This document shows positions 8,192-15,876 of a stretch of 26,466 nt of DNA, in pieces; the first letter of the stretch is position 1; every line of letters begins with the position of its first letter. Source of the DNA: RGVT01 sp037129475 (GTDB lineage Bacteria > Planctomycetota > Planctomycetia > Pirellulales > UBA1268). The notes under the pieces were generated by a model. It was not told the DNA's origin. It saw nothing but the letters and a program-made list of their open reading frames with translations, and did no database searches. Location of the stretch: the NCBI GenBank assembly GCA_037129475.1, contig JBAXUY010000036.1, forward strand, positions 1 through 26,466, given 5' to 3'. The translations under genes were made by a program, and so were the position numbers.

Positions 8192-8552
8192 CGCTGCGTT
8201 GCTCACGGCGGCGGCTGTGGCGCAGGAACCGGCGCCGAAGGCCGACGCCGTCGCCGACTTCATGCGGGCCAAGCTCGCCCACTCGCAGCGGGTGCTCGAA
8301 GGGCTGGCCCTCGAGGACTACGACCTGATCGCGCGGGGCGCCCAGGAGCTGGCCCTTGCCAGTCAGGCATCGAGTTGGCAGGTGCTCCAGACGGAGGAGT
8401 ATGCACGGCAGAGCGCCGAATTCCGCCGCTCCTGCGATTCGCTCCGCGGGGCGGCGAAGGCGAAGAATCTCGACGGCTCCGCGCTCGCCTGGATGGAAGT
8501 CACGATGAAGTGCATCCAGTGCCACAAATACGTGCGCGACCAGAAGGAATGA
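8142..8552 (+). CDS. Exported monoheme cytochrome c (cytochrome c'-like)
   Basis: The product is 136 aa. There is a signal peptide (WACSISAALLTAAAVAQ, about 12-28), a helical body, and a single heme c motif CIQCH at 124-128 close to the C-terminus, the arrangement of class II cytochromes (cytochrome c' / c556). These sit in the periplasm and bind NO/CO or pass electrons. The start at 8142 has GAGGAG (8131-8136) five nt upstream; an internal ATG at 8157 is also possible and still leaves the signal peptide. The gene overlaps the hemerythrin gene by 50 nt in another frame. It stops 5 nt before the intergenic repeat. Confidence 0.8.
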   Translation: MRSSRMATTRIWACSISAALLTAAAVAQEPAPKADAVADFMRAKLAHSQRVLEGLALEDYDLIARGAQELALASQASSWQVLQTEEYARQSAEFRRSCDSLRGAAKAKNLDGSALAWMEVTMKCIQCHKYVRDQKE

Positions 8553-8556
8553 ACCC

Positions 8557-8689
8557 GTAGCGACAGGCCTCCAGGCCTGTCGGCGGACAGGGCTGGAGCC
8601 CTGTCCCTACGACGAAGCCAGGTGGACAGGGCTGGAGCCCCGTCCCTACGACGAAGCCAAGGTGGACAGGGCTGGAGCCCCGTCCCTAC
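8557..8689. repeat. Intergenic palindromic repeat, copy B, between convergent genes
   Basis: One module-1 palindrome is followed by three module-2 hairpins separated by a short linker (GACGAAGCCAGGT and a one-base-longer variant). The right-end CTA is the reverse-strand stop of the WYL-type regulator. It is the same architecture as copies A and C. Confidence 0.9.
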
Positions 8690-9432
8690 ATCGGCAGATC
8701 CTCGGGGCGGATCTCGCGCGGTGTGAACGTTCTGTCGAGCGTTGTCACCTTGCGGATGCGCTCGATGTCGAGCACCACAGGCGTTGCTGCGGCCTCACCG
8801 TCGGCCGGAAACGCGAGCAGGCTCACCGCCGGCGGCTCGATCACGATCCGGTGAGGATGCAGGCGGCGGGGTGGCACCAGCTCGCCGTCCTCCTCGACCT
8901 CGATTTCGCGGCAGTCGGTGATCGCGCCGCTGAGCGCCGAGATGAGCCGCGGCCGCGACGCGTAGCGTGGATCGAAGCCCTTGACGTGAAACACGTTCTT
9001 CGCGTGCTCGAGCCGCTCGCGCATGGCGGCTGGTATCTCACGCTCGAGCCTGTGGCGGAGCGATTCGATGCCGGTCCACAGGATCGTGCCCTCGAATGAT
9101 TTCAGCAGATCGCGGCCGACGGTGAACGCCACGAGTTCGAGCAGCGTGAGCGGCTCCGAGGGGATCCTTCGGCCGTTCATCGAGTCCTTGGCGAGCATCC
9201 AGCCGTATCTCCGGCCGTCGGGCAGAGGCTTGTGATCGACTGGATACCCACACGAGCAAAGAAATTCACAGTCGCGACGCAGCGTGCGCGGCGAGAGCCG
9301 CATCAGCCCCAGCCGCTCCTTGAGGGCTGCGGTGAGCGCCTGATCGTCGAGCGGCTGGCGGGCCGCAGCCAGGATCTCGAGGAGGGCGAATATGCGCAGA
9401 AACTGTTCGTGGCGGGCAAAGTTGCGCGGCAT
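8686..9432 (-). CDS. WYL-domain type transcriptional regulator
   Basis: The product is 248 aa. The N-terminal 75 residues form a winged-helix-like region (FLRIFALLEILAAARQPL, then RLSPRTLRRDCEFLCSCGYPV), typical of the HTH-WYL regulators (DeoR-like N-terminus, PF13280 WYL domain). The C-terminal half has SALSGAITDCREIEV and PHRIVIEPPAVSLLAF, corresponding to the WYL beta-sheet, but the W-Y-L triad itself is not kept, so ligand recognition may differ. WYL regulators respond to nucleic-acid or nucleotide ligands in several stress and defence settings. The frame stays open upstream to 9606, but MPRNF at 9432 gives the family length. Its own stop is the repeat-borne TAG. Confidence 0.75.
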   Translation of the reverse strand: MPRNFARHEQFLRIFALLEILAAARQPLDDQALTAALKERLGLMRLSPRTLRRDCEFLCSCGYPVDHKPLPDGRRYGWMLAKDSMNGRRIPSEPLTLLELVAFTVGRDLLKSFEGTILWTGIESLRHRLEREIPAAMRERLEHAKNVFHVKGFDPRYASRPRLISALSGAITDCREIEVEEDGELVPPRRLHPHRIVIEPPAVSLLAFPADGEAAATPVVLDIERIRKVTTLDRTFTPREIRPEDLPM

Positions 9433-9627
9433 GGTGGCGGACTCGTTCCTTGAGGACAGGAACGTGGCTCCCGGGCTGATTCGGAGAGCGGACGAACCCC
9501 ACGCGGTCTGCGTGGCACCGAATTTCTCGGCAAGCCGCCTCGGCTTTCCAAACCGAAACCGTTGGCCCGCCATAACTTTCGGCCACAGTTCGGCACCCTT
9601 GGTCATCGGACCAGCACATATCCTCGA

Positions 9628-10080
9628 TCATGCAGCCCCCCTTCGGGAGGGATATGCCTCCCGTGCAGCCATCGACGGTGCCCATGCCTCGGCCGCTTCC
9701 ACCAGCCGGTCGATCATCGACACCAACTGCATCTGCGAGAGCGCGCCGTCTTCGACGGCCGTTTCGACGACCAGCCGCAGGTCGTCGAAGTCGCTATCGA
9801 ACTCGACAGCCACGAGCGGTGTGTCGGCCGCCAGCCGGCACCCGGCCAGGCAGACGGCGGCCGGATCGGTCCCCACCGCGAACGCTCTCGCGATGCTCGC
9901 CCGCACCCGCCGGCCATCGTCGGGTGCCTCGATGCTCATGACCACCAGCTTCTCCCCGCGCAGATTTCGATACTGCCGCGTGACGAATACCAGCCGGATC
10001 ACCGCGTCGTCCAAGTCGACATGATGCCGCAGACCCTGCTCCGCGAGCAGGTGGGCGCAGTCCGCGATCGAGGTGGGCAT
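9628..10080 (-). CDS. YbjN / type III secretion chaperone-like domain protein
   Basis: The product is 150 aa. The fold pattern (IRLVFVTRQYRN, LVVMSIEAP, ASIARAFAVG, LVAVEFDSDFDDLRLVVETAVEDGALSQMQLVSMIDRLVEAAEAW) resembles the YbjN-type alpha/beta domain (PF10722), a soluble domain of unclear role in stress and motility regulation. The start at 10080 is decided by AAAGGAG 9 nt upstream; an in-frame GTG three codons earlier is directly on that site and unlikely. The gene is divergent from the sigma factor gene and upstream of the WYL regulator, with 195 nt between them. Family assignment is moderate, based on pattern only. Confidence 0.55.
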   Translation of the reverse strand: MPTSIADCAHLLAEQGLRHHVDLDDAVIRLVFVTRQYRNLRGEKLVVMSIEAPDDGRRVRASIARAFAVGTDPAAVCLAGCRLAADTPLVAVEFDSDFDDLRLVVETAVEDGALSQMQLVSMIDRLVEAAEAWAPSMAAREAYPSRRGAA

Positions 10081-10249
10081 ACATCTCACTCCTTTGCTTT
10101 GAAACCACTCGACATACCCCCCCCCATGGACTATACGCTCTCCGCCGTCGGGTCTTGCGCACGTACGGATTTTTTCACGCGGACTGCAAGGCGATGACCA
10201 ACCGTGCCCCAGGGCTTGTCATGCTCCCGAAGACAAAGGGGGACTCTTG

Positions 10250-10903
10250 ATGGGAGGCAATGGAATGCCGTCTCCGCACGCCGTGCGGCATGACATCGCC
10301 GACGCCTTGCAGGCGTGGCAGGAGTCTGGTGACGAGGTGTGGCTCGAATACCTGATCTCGCGGGCGCTGCCACGGCTGGAGCACGCGGCGCGAAGCGTGC
10401 TCCGGCGCCTTCACATCAGCGACTGGTCGGCGGTGGACGACGCCTTGTCGCTCGTGTTCGATCACCTGCGCCGGCTGCCTGCAACGACGCCCGGCGAGCG
10501 CGCGGTGCGTCGGTTCGAGACGGGCCGTGGCACAGGCCATGGCTCCGGCGACCAGGGGCTGGCGTACCTCGTATGGCTGGCCCACGAACGGGCGATCGAC
10601 GTGGCCAGGCAGCGAAAGCGACAGGCGACGCGCCACCGGCTCTTCGCGACTGCACACCACACGCCGCGGATCGTAAGCACCGACCATGAAGCCCTGTCAG
10701 ACACTGGCGAGGCCGACTGTGCCAGTGCCGCTCGACTGCATGCCGCCCTCGCAATGCTCGAGCCACGGGCTCGCGCCGTGATCCAGTTGCTCCTCGACGG
10801 AAAGAGCCAGGCCGTGATCGCCCACGTGCTCGGCGTGTGCGAGGGCACGGTGTCACGCCTCCGCACACGGGCGATCACCGAACTGCGACGGTTGCTCGCG
10901 TAG
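10250..10903 (+). CDS. ECF-like RNA polymerase sigma factor
   Basis: The product is 217 aa. The N-terminal part (about 25-80: WLEYLISRALPRLEHAAR and DWSAVDDALSLVFDHLRRLP) has the helical pattern of region 2.1-2.2, and YLVWLAHERAIDVARQRKRQ corresponds to region 2.3-2.4. The last 60 residues (LAMLEPRARAVIQLLLDGKSQ then GVCEGTVSRLRTRAITELRRLL) are a clear region 4 helix-turn-helix. The organisation matches planctomycete ECF-like sigma factors of the SigZ/ECF-associated type. No anti-sigma gene is next to it. The start at 10250 follows AGGGGG (10236-10241) by 8 nt; an alternative ATG at 10265 is preceded by GGGAGG. The stop TAG 10901-10903 is the first TAG of the repeat. Confidence 0.8.
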   Translation: MGGNGMPSPHAVRHDIADALQAWQESGDEVWLEYLISRALPRLEHAARSVLRRLHISDWSAVDDALSLVFDHLRRLPATTPGERAVRRFETGRGTGHGSGDQGLAYLVWLAHERAIDVARQRKRQATRHRLFATAHHTPRIVSTDHEALSDTGEADCASAARLHAALAMLEPRARAVIQLLLDGKSQAVIAHVLGVCEGTVSRLRTRAITELRRLLA

Positions 10904-11031
10904 CGACAGGCCTCCAGGCCTGTCGGCGGACAGGGCTGGAGCCCTGTCCCTACGACCAAGCCAGGCGGACAGGGCTGGAGCCCCGTCCCTACGACCAAGC
11001 CAGGCGGACAGGGCTGGAGCCCTGTCCCTAC
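10900..11031. repeat. Intergenic palindromic repeat, copy C, between convergent genes
   Basis: One module-1 palindrome is followed by three module-2 hairpins (linker GACCAAGCCAGGC). GTAG at the left end provides the sigma factor stop; CTA at 11028-11030 provides the reverse-strand purU stop. It would terminate the five-gene dab operon if it works as a terminator. Confidence 0.9.
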
Positions 11032-11897
11032 CCGAACACGACTGTGCGACGGCCGTGGAGAAACACGCGCTCCTCGAGCACCAGCCGCACCGCCCGGGCG
11101 AGCACGAGCTTCTCGACGTCGCGGCCCGCCTGGGCCATCCGCTCGGGCGTGAACGTGTGATCGACGGGCGTCACATCCTGGGCGATGATCGGGCCGTCGT
11201 CGAGCTCGGCCGTCACGAAATGGGCCGTTGCCCCGATGAGCTTCACGCCGCGGCCGAACGCCTGGCGATAGGGGCTCGCCCCGGCGAAGGCGGGCAGGAA
11301 CGAGTGGTGGATGTTCACGATCCGGTGCGGCCGCCGCTCGATGAATCTTTCCGAGAGCACCCGCATGTAGCGGGCCAGCACGACGTACTCCGGCGCGTAG
11401 CCGTCGATCACCCGCTGCAGTTCCGCCTCCTGGGCCTCGCGCGAGACGCCCTCGTGCGGCACGTGGTGAAACGGCACGCCAAACCGCTCCACGAGCCCGC
11501 GGAGCAGGTCGTGATTGCTCGCCACCGCCACGATTCGTCCCGGCAACTCGTCGCAGGCGTCGAGCAGGAGCAGTTCACCGAGGCAGTGGGGCTCGCGGGT
11601 GGCGCAGACCACGATCGGCCGCCGCTCCATGCGCGTCACCCGCACGGTGGCCGCGGCCGGGAGCACGGCCGCGAGGGCCTGCTCCAGTTCCGGTGCCGCG
11701 ACGGCGCCATCGGCAGGCACGACTTCCGCGCGAAAGAAAAAATGCCCCGCATTGGCGTCGACGAACTCGTGGTTGGCCTCGATGTTGAGTCGCCGCGTCT
11801 GGAGCACGCCCGTGATCCGGTGGATCAGGCCCACCTCGTCGGGGCAGTCGACGAGCACGATCGAGCGGGCCGTCTTGATCATGGCGGCCGCCGTCAT
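11028..11897 (-). CDS. purU: Formyltetrahydrofolate deformylase
   Basis: The product is 289 aa. The N-terminal ACT domain (about 10-90; VDCPDEVGLIHRITGVLQT) is followed by a formyltransferase-fold domain with LARYMRVLSE, catalytic NIHHSFLP (Asn195, His197) and GATAHFVTAELDDGPIIAQD (Asp233), the N-H-D triad of PurU. It hydrolyses 10-formyl-THF to THF plus formate, balancing one-carbon pools and feeding formate to PurT. Length is standard. The ATG at 11897 overlaps the stop of the HerA-like gene (ATGA), arguing for translational coupling and for this start over the ATG at 11882. It is the last gene of the dab operon. Confidence 0.95.
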   Translation of the reverse strand: MTAAAMIKTARSIVLVDCPDEVGLIHRITGVLQTRRLNIEANHEFVDANAGHFFFRAEVVPADGAVAAPELEQALAAVLPAAATVRVTRMERRPIVVCATREPHCLGELLLLDACDELPGRIVAVASNHDLLRGLVERFGVPFHHVPHEGVSREAQEAELQRVIDGYAPEYVVLARYMRVLSERFIERRPHRIVNIHHSFLPAFAGASPYRQAFGRGVKLIGATAHFVTAELDDGPIIAQDVTPVDHTFTPERMAQAGRDVEKLVLARAVRLVLEERVFLHGRRTVVFG

Positions 11898-14320
11898 GTC
11901 GGCACCCAGGCGAGCACCACGTCCTCGACGGCGATGTCGGTCTTCCGCGCCGGAATCTCGATCGCTTCGAGCGCGATCCGATCGGGATCGGCATCGACCC
12001 TGATCCGCTCGAGCTCCTCGGCCACCTCGTCCTCGAGCGTCTGCCGCCGCTCCTCGAGCGTGGAGAGGCTCTCCTCGGCGTGGGCCACGTCGGCCTGCTG
12101 CCGCGCGGCGCGACTGGCCGACCGCATGCTCGTGGCCGCCTTGCCGATCGTGGTGGAACTCGCGATCTTGCGGCCGAGCAGCGCACCGAGCACGGCCGAA
12201 CCGATCGACACGTAGGTCTGGAGCGACTGGTTCTTGGCCTCGGCCTTCTCGCGCTCCACCTTCTGCCGGGCACGCTCGATCTTGTCGCTGAGCGCGGCGA
12301 TCTTCGGCGCATAGCGGGCGCGGACGTCGTCGATCGCACGGTCGCGCCATTCCTTCGCCCGCTGGCCGATCCGAAGCCGGAAATCGGCCTCCGATTCTCC
12401 CGGCTGCGAGACGGCGTCGAGCGCGGGGGCGGAATGCACGACGAGTCTGGCGGTGCGGGCCAGATGCCCCTTGAGCGCGGTCGCGAGCGCGGTGTAACCC
12501 TTCGGGCCGGCGAGCGGGGCCGGGAGGCTCGCGAACGATCCGGTACGCGGGGCCGGCTCCACTTCCGGCGGCTCGGCGAGCGTCTCGGCCGTCTCCCAGG
12601 CCGACTCTCCCACGGAGTCGCCGGCGGGCGCGAGGCAGATCACGGCGCGATCGACGTCGATCCGCGCGGCGGCCTTTGCATAGCGAACACGGGCCCGGCC
12701 GAGGATCGCCGGCTCGTAGCACACCGTGGCGTCGGGGCCCACGGGTCGCCGCGGCGCGAGAAACACCTCGCGCACGCCCGGCGGCAGGATCGGCCGCGGG
12801 CCGCCGGGCACACTGCCGGAGTCGGGCCGCTCGACGATCGTCGCTGCCGGAGCGCCGGCGGCCGCCGCTCCGGCGGTGAGTGTGCGAATCTCCTCGCGCA
12901 ACAGCGGCCCGCGCAGGTAGGCGAGCGTCCACCGCGTTTGAAACACCGTCTCATCGTCGTCGTGCACGCTGTGCATGAGGAACGTCCGCTGCTCGAGGCC
13001 CGAGAGGAGTTTGTCGAGCCGGGTGCGGTCGAACGATCGCCCGGCCGACGACGCCGCCCCCTCGAGGCCGTCGAGCACGCGGGCCTTGTCGCGGGCGGTT
13101 TGGAGGCGGCCGAGGAACCAGATGCCGGCGTTCGAGAGCCCCTTGTAGTCGAGGTCGACCGGATTCTGCGTCGCGAGCACGACGCCGAGGCCGAACGCCC
13201 GCGCCTGCTTCAAGAGCGTGAGGATCGGACCCTTGCTCGGCGGATTCGCCGTCGGCGGCACGTAGCCGAAGACCTCGTCCATCAGGAACAGCGCCTTGAG
13301 CGACGATGTGCCCCCCTGCGACCGCATCCACGCCACGGTCTGCCCGGCGAGGAGCGTGACGAACGCCATGCGCTGGGAATCATTCAGGTGTGCGATCGAG
13401 ACGACGCTCACCCGCGGCTTGCCCTCGGCCGTCCACAGGAGCCGGCCCACGTCGAGCGGCTCGCCGGCGAGCCAGGCCTCGAAGCCCGGGGCCGCCGCCA
13501 CGGTGTTGAGCCGGCTCGCGAGTTGAAAGCGTTCGCCCGCGGGAAAGAAGTTCTCGAGATCGAGAAATCCGACCCGCTCCACCGGCGGTGCGGGGATCGC
13601 CCGCACGAGCGTCCCGAAGTCGATCTTCTGGCCACTCTTCCAGAGGGCGTCGACGATGGCGGAGACGAGCACGTGCTCCTTGCTGCGGCCGGGCTCCGCG
13701 TCGATGCCGGCGAGCGCCAGGATGCCCGACACGAGCGACTCGATCCGCTCCCGCCGCGCTTCCGGATCGTCGAGCACCGCCGCCGGGGGCGCCTCGAGGC
13801 TCTCGAGCATCGCCAGCGGCCGGCCCGCGCTGCTGCCAGGCGTGTAGACGGCCATGTCGACCGCCGCCTTGAGCCTGGCGATCCGCTCGGGGGTTTGCCC
13901 GCTCGCGGCGAGGCCATCCTTCCACTTCTTGGCCGTGCGCTCGGCGAGCGCTTCGAGCGTGATGCCCTCCCGCTTCGCCGCATCGGCCTCGAGCCACGGC
14001 AGAAAGTCGGCCGGCGCGAGATCGGGGAACGCGAGCAGGATGTTGGCGAGGTCGCCCTTCGGATCGATGACGAGCGTGGGGATGCCGTCGAGCGCCGCCT
14101 CCTCGACGAGATCGATGAGCAGGCCCGTCTTGCCGCTGCCTGTCATGCCCACGCAGACGGCGTGGGTCGTGAACCGCCTGGCATCGACGAGCAGCGGCTC
14201 GCGACCGCCCTTGCCTGTCGCGGCATCGACCTTGTTGCCGAGGTAGAAGACACCGAGGCCTTCGATGTCGACATCGTCACCGCCCCGCCGCCGCGTGTCC
14301 GCCTTCGACTTTTTCGCCAC
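11894..14320 (-). CDS. HerA-like ATP-binding protein (DUF87/FtsK-HerA superfamily)
   Basis: The product is 808 aa. Walker A GMTGSGKT (58-65), DPKGD (86-90), Walker B LFLMDE (344-349) and the ATQNP sensor (383-387) define a HerA-FtsK type P-loop ATPase. A C-terminal half follows with a beta-rich part (VREVFLAPRR), a charged coiled-coil (AALSDKIERARQKVEREKAEA), a short Gly/Ala hydrophobic stretch (GSAVLGALLGRKIA) and a second coiled-coil (AEESLSTLEERRQTLEDEVAEEL). These proteins form hexameric motors; substrate (DNA or protein) is unknown. The start is a GTG at 14320, preceded by GGAGGG; a longer open frame upstream is the antisense-phase shadow of the membrane gene. It lies 62 nt after the NuoM-like gene and overlaps purU. 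Confidence 0.85.
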   Translation of the reverse strand: MAKKSKADTRRRGGDDVDIEGLGVFYLGNKVDAATGKGGREPLLVDARRFTTHAVCVGMTGSGKTGLLIDLVEEAALDGIPTLVIDPKGDLANILLAFPDLAPADFLPWLEADAAKREGITLEALAERTAKKWKDGLAASGQTPERIARLKAAVDMAVYTPGSSAGRPLAMLESLEAPPAAVLDDPEARRERIESLVSGILALAGIDAEPGRSKEHVLVSAIVDALWKSGQKIDFGTLVRAIPAPPVERVGFLDLENFFPAGERFQLASRLNTVAAAPGFEAWLAGEPLDVGRLLWTAEGKPRVSVVSIAHLNDSQRMAFVTLLAGQTVAWMRSQGGTSSLKALFLMDEVFGYVPPTANPPSKGPILTLLKQARAFGLGVVLATQNPVDLDYKGLSNAGIWFLGRLQTARDKARVLDGLEGAASSAGRSFDRTRLDKLLSGLEQRTFLMHSVHDDDETVFQTRWTLAYLRGPLLREEIRTLTAGAAAAGAPAATIVERPDSGSVPGGPRPILPPGVREVFLAPRRPVGPDATVCYEPAILGRARVRYAKAAARIDVDRAVICLAPAGDSVGESAWETAETLAEPPEVEPAPRTGSFASLPAPLAGPKGYTALATALKGHLARTARLVVHSAPALDAVSQPGESEADFRLRIGQRAKEWRDRAIDDVRARYAPKIAALSDKIERARQKVEREKAEAKNQSLQTYVSIGSAVLGALLGRKIASSTTIGKAATSMRSASRAARQQADVAHAEESLSTLEERRQTLEDEVAEELERIRVDADPDRIALEAIEIPARKTDIAVEDVVLAWVPT

Positions 14321-14382
14321 AGGTCCCTCCGGATCGATCGAGCCCGCAGGCGGCGGCCATCGAAGCCGCGCCTGGCGACCAT

Positions 14383-15876
14383 TCAACTTCCGGCTTCGGG
14401 ATCGTGCAAACCGGGCAGTTCGAGCCGCTCGGGCGCAGGGGTCTCCTCGTGGTGCTCCGCGGGCCGGCCGAGCAACTCCTCGGCCGCCCGTTCCAGCGAC
14501 GCCACCAGCGGTTCTGGGCAGAGTCCGAGCACGAAGAGCGGCACGAGCAGCCCCGTGAGGGCCACCCGCTCCCGGGGCAGGATGCGATGCCGCGGGCCGT
14601 CGACCGCCGCGGGGCCGCCGAAAATCATGAACCAGCCGCGCACCACGGCGATGCCGGAAAGCACGGTCGCGGCGATCACCATCAGCCCCGCGTGCAGCTG
14701 GTCGGCGAGGCTGCCCGACACGATCAGGTCGTCGGCGACGAACGAAAGCGTGCCCGGCAGCCCGATGCTCGCCAGCCCGAAGAGCAGAAACAGGGCGGCG
14801 AGCGTCGGGGAGTCGCGAAACCGGCCCTGCGGCGTCTGCAGGGAGAGCGGACCGGCGCGGCTTTCGAGGGCCCAGGCGACCAGCGCGATCCCCGCGAGCG
14901 TCAGGCTGCTGGAGATCCATACGCAGAACGCCCCGTTGAGCTCCATGGGCGCCTTGCCGGAGAGGCCTGCCAACACCAGGGCCGACTGGCTCAGCGCGAG
15001 CGTGCCGATGAGGCCGCGCAGATCGCGCTGCACGACGGCGAGCGCCCCGCCGTACACGGCCGTCACGAGCGCCAGCTGCGAGACCACCACGAGTTCCTGG
15101 GCCACGCCGTCGCCGTGGTCGGCGTGGCCGATGAGGAGCCGCACCGCAGTGTAGGCCCCCACTTGGGGCACCGTGGCGGCGATGGCCATCGACAGCGGCG
15201 CCCCGGAGAAGAGCGCGGGATACCAGGAATGGAAGGGCACGATTCCGTCCCGCGTGAGCAGGGCCAGGGCCACGAGCCAGCCGCCGGCGTTGCCGACCAG
15301 GCCGCAGTTCCGCTCCCAGGGTGGGTCGAGCAGCATCAGCAGGGTTCCAGCCGCCATGCAGCACAGCGACGCGACCATGGCGATCGCGAACACGCGCGCC
15401 GCAGGCCGCCCCCCCGGGGTGTCGCGGGTGGCGATCCACGCGGGGAGCGCGGTGAGGACCCACAGGGCGACGAGCGCCGCCGGGTGGGCCGTCGTGAACA
15501 GCGCGAACGTGGCGCCGGCGTTGGCGAGCAGCCGCACGGTCGCCGCCTGATCGAGATACCGCCGGGGGGCGACGAGCACGATCGAGAGCGTGACGAACGT
15601 CATGCACGGCAGGAGCGCCGCCGTGATGCCATCGACGTGGATGAGCGATCCACCCCCGAGCCGCTCCCCGAATTCCCAGACGCTGCGGGACCGGGTCTGC
15701 ATGATCCAGGCGATCCCGTTGCTCGCGAGGAACGCCAGCACCAGCGACGCGACGGCGGGCGTGCGCGGGCTCGCCCGCGACACGCCGAGGGCGACGGCGG
15801 CGGCGGCAGCCAAAGGTGCGACCACCGCCACGGCGACGAGGAGCACGATCATTCCACCGGGGGTTTCGAGGCTCAT
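14383..15876 (-). CDS. NuoM/MrpD-like membrane subunit of the DAB unit (degenerate)
   Basis: The product is 497 aa, with about a dozen hydrophobic helices, belonging to the proton-conducting membrane transporter family (PF00361). Conserved NuoM signatures are GIVPFHSWYP (211-220), VVQRDLRGLIGTLALSQSALV and LASIGLPGTLSFVADDLI. Two key residues differ: the helix-5 segment reads ALVALWVLTALPAW where NuoL/M/N and Mrp subunits have W-E, so the conserved glutamate is absent, and the helix-7 lysine is replaced by Arg (LLTRDGIVPFH). Ion conduction may therefore be impaired or altered. Its ATG overlaps the dabB stop (ATGA). A second antiporter-like subunit is not part of the minimal two-gene DAB complex; it may be a structural partner. 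Confidence 0.85.
   Translation of the reverse strand: MSLETPGGMIVLLVAVAVVAPLAAAAAVALGVSRASPRTPAVASLVLAFLASNGIAWIMQTRSRSVWEFGERLGGGSLIHVDGITAALLPCMTFVTLSIVLVAPRRYLDQAATVRLLANAGATFALFTTAHPAALVALWVLTALPAWIATRDTPGGRPAARVFAIAMVASLCCMAAGTLLMLLDPPWERNCGLVGNAGGWLVALALLTRDGIVPFHSWYPALFSGAPLSMAIAATVPQVGAYTAVRLLIGHADHGDGVAQELVVVSQLALVTAVYGGALAVVQRDLRGLIGTLALSQSALVLAGLSGKAPMELNGAFCVWISSSLTLAGIALVAWALESRAGPLSLQTPQGRFRDSPTLAALFLLFGLASIGLPGTLSFVADDLIVSGSLADQLHAGLMVIAATVLSGIAVVRGWFMIFGGPAAVDGPRHRILPRERVALTGLLVPLFVLGLCPEPLVASLERAAEELLGRPAEHHEETPAPERLELPGLHDPEAGS

Noticed and set aside
9433..9606. 58-codon N-terminal extension of the WYL-type regulator
   Set aside because: The frame is open, but the extension has no HTH similarity and the family N-terminus begins at MPRNF.
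10462..10998. Minus-strand frame containing TGLQPCPPG repeats
   Set aside because: This peptide is the translation of the palindromic intergenic repeat and of the sigma factor antisense; not a gene.
3203..11031. Repeats as a CRISPR array
   Set aside because: Units are palindromic and nearly contiguous with near-identical linkers, not unique spacers, and they are dispersed at gene ends; no cas genes.
12080..15154. Long plus-strand open frame (1024 codons)
   Set aside because: It is antisense to the HerA-like ATPase and NuoM-like genes; Arg/Glu/His-rich with no domain. Long antisense frames are expected at this GC content.
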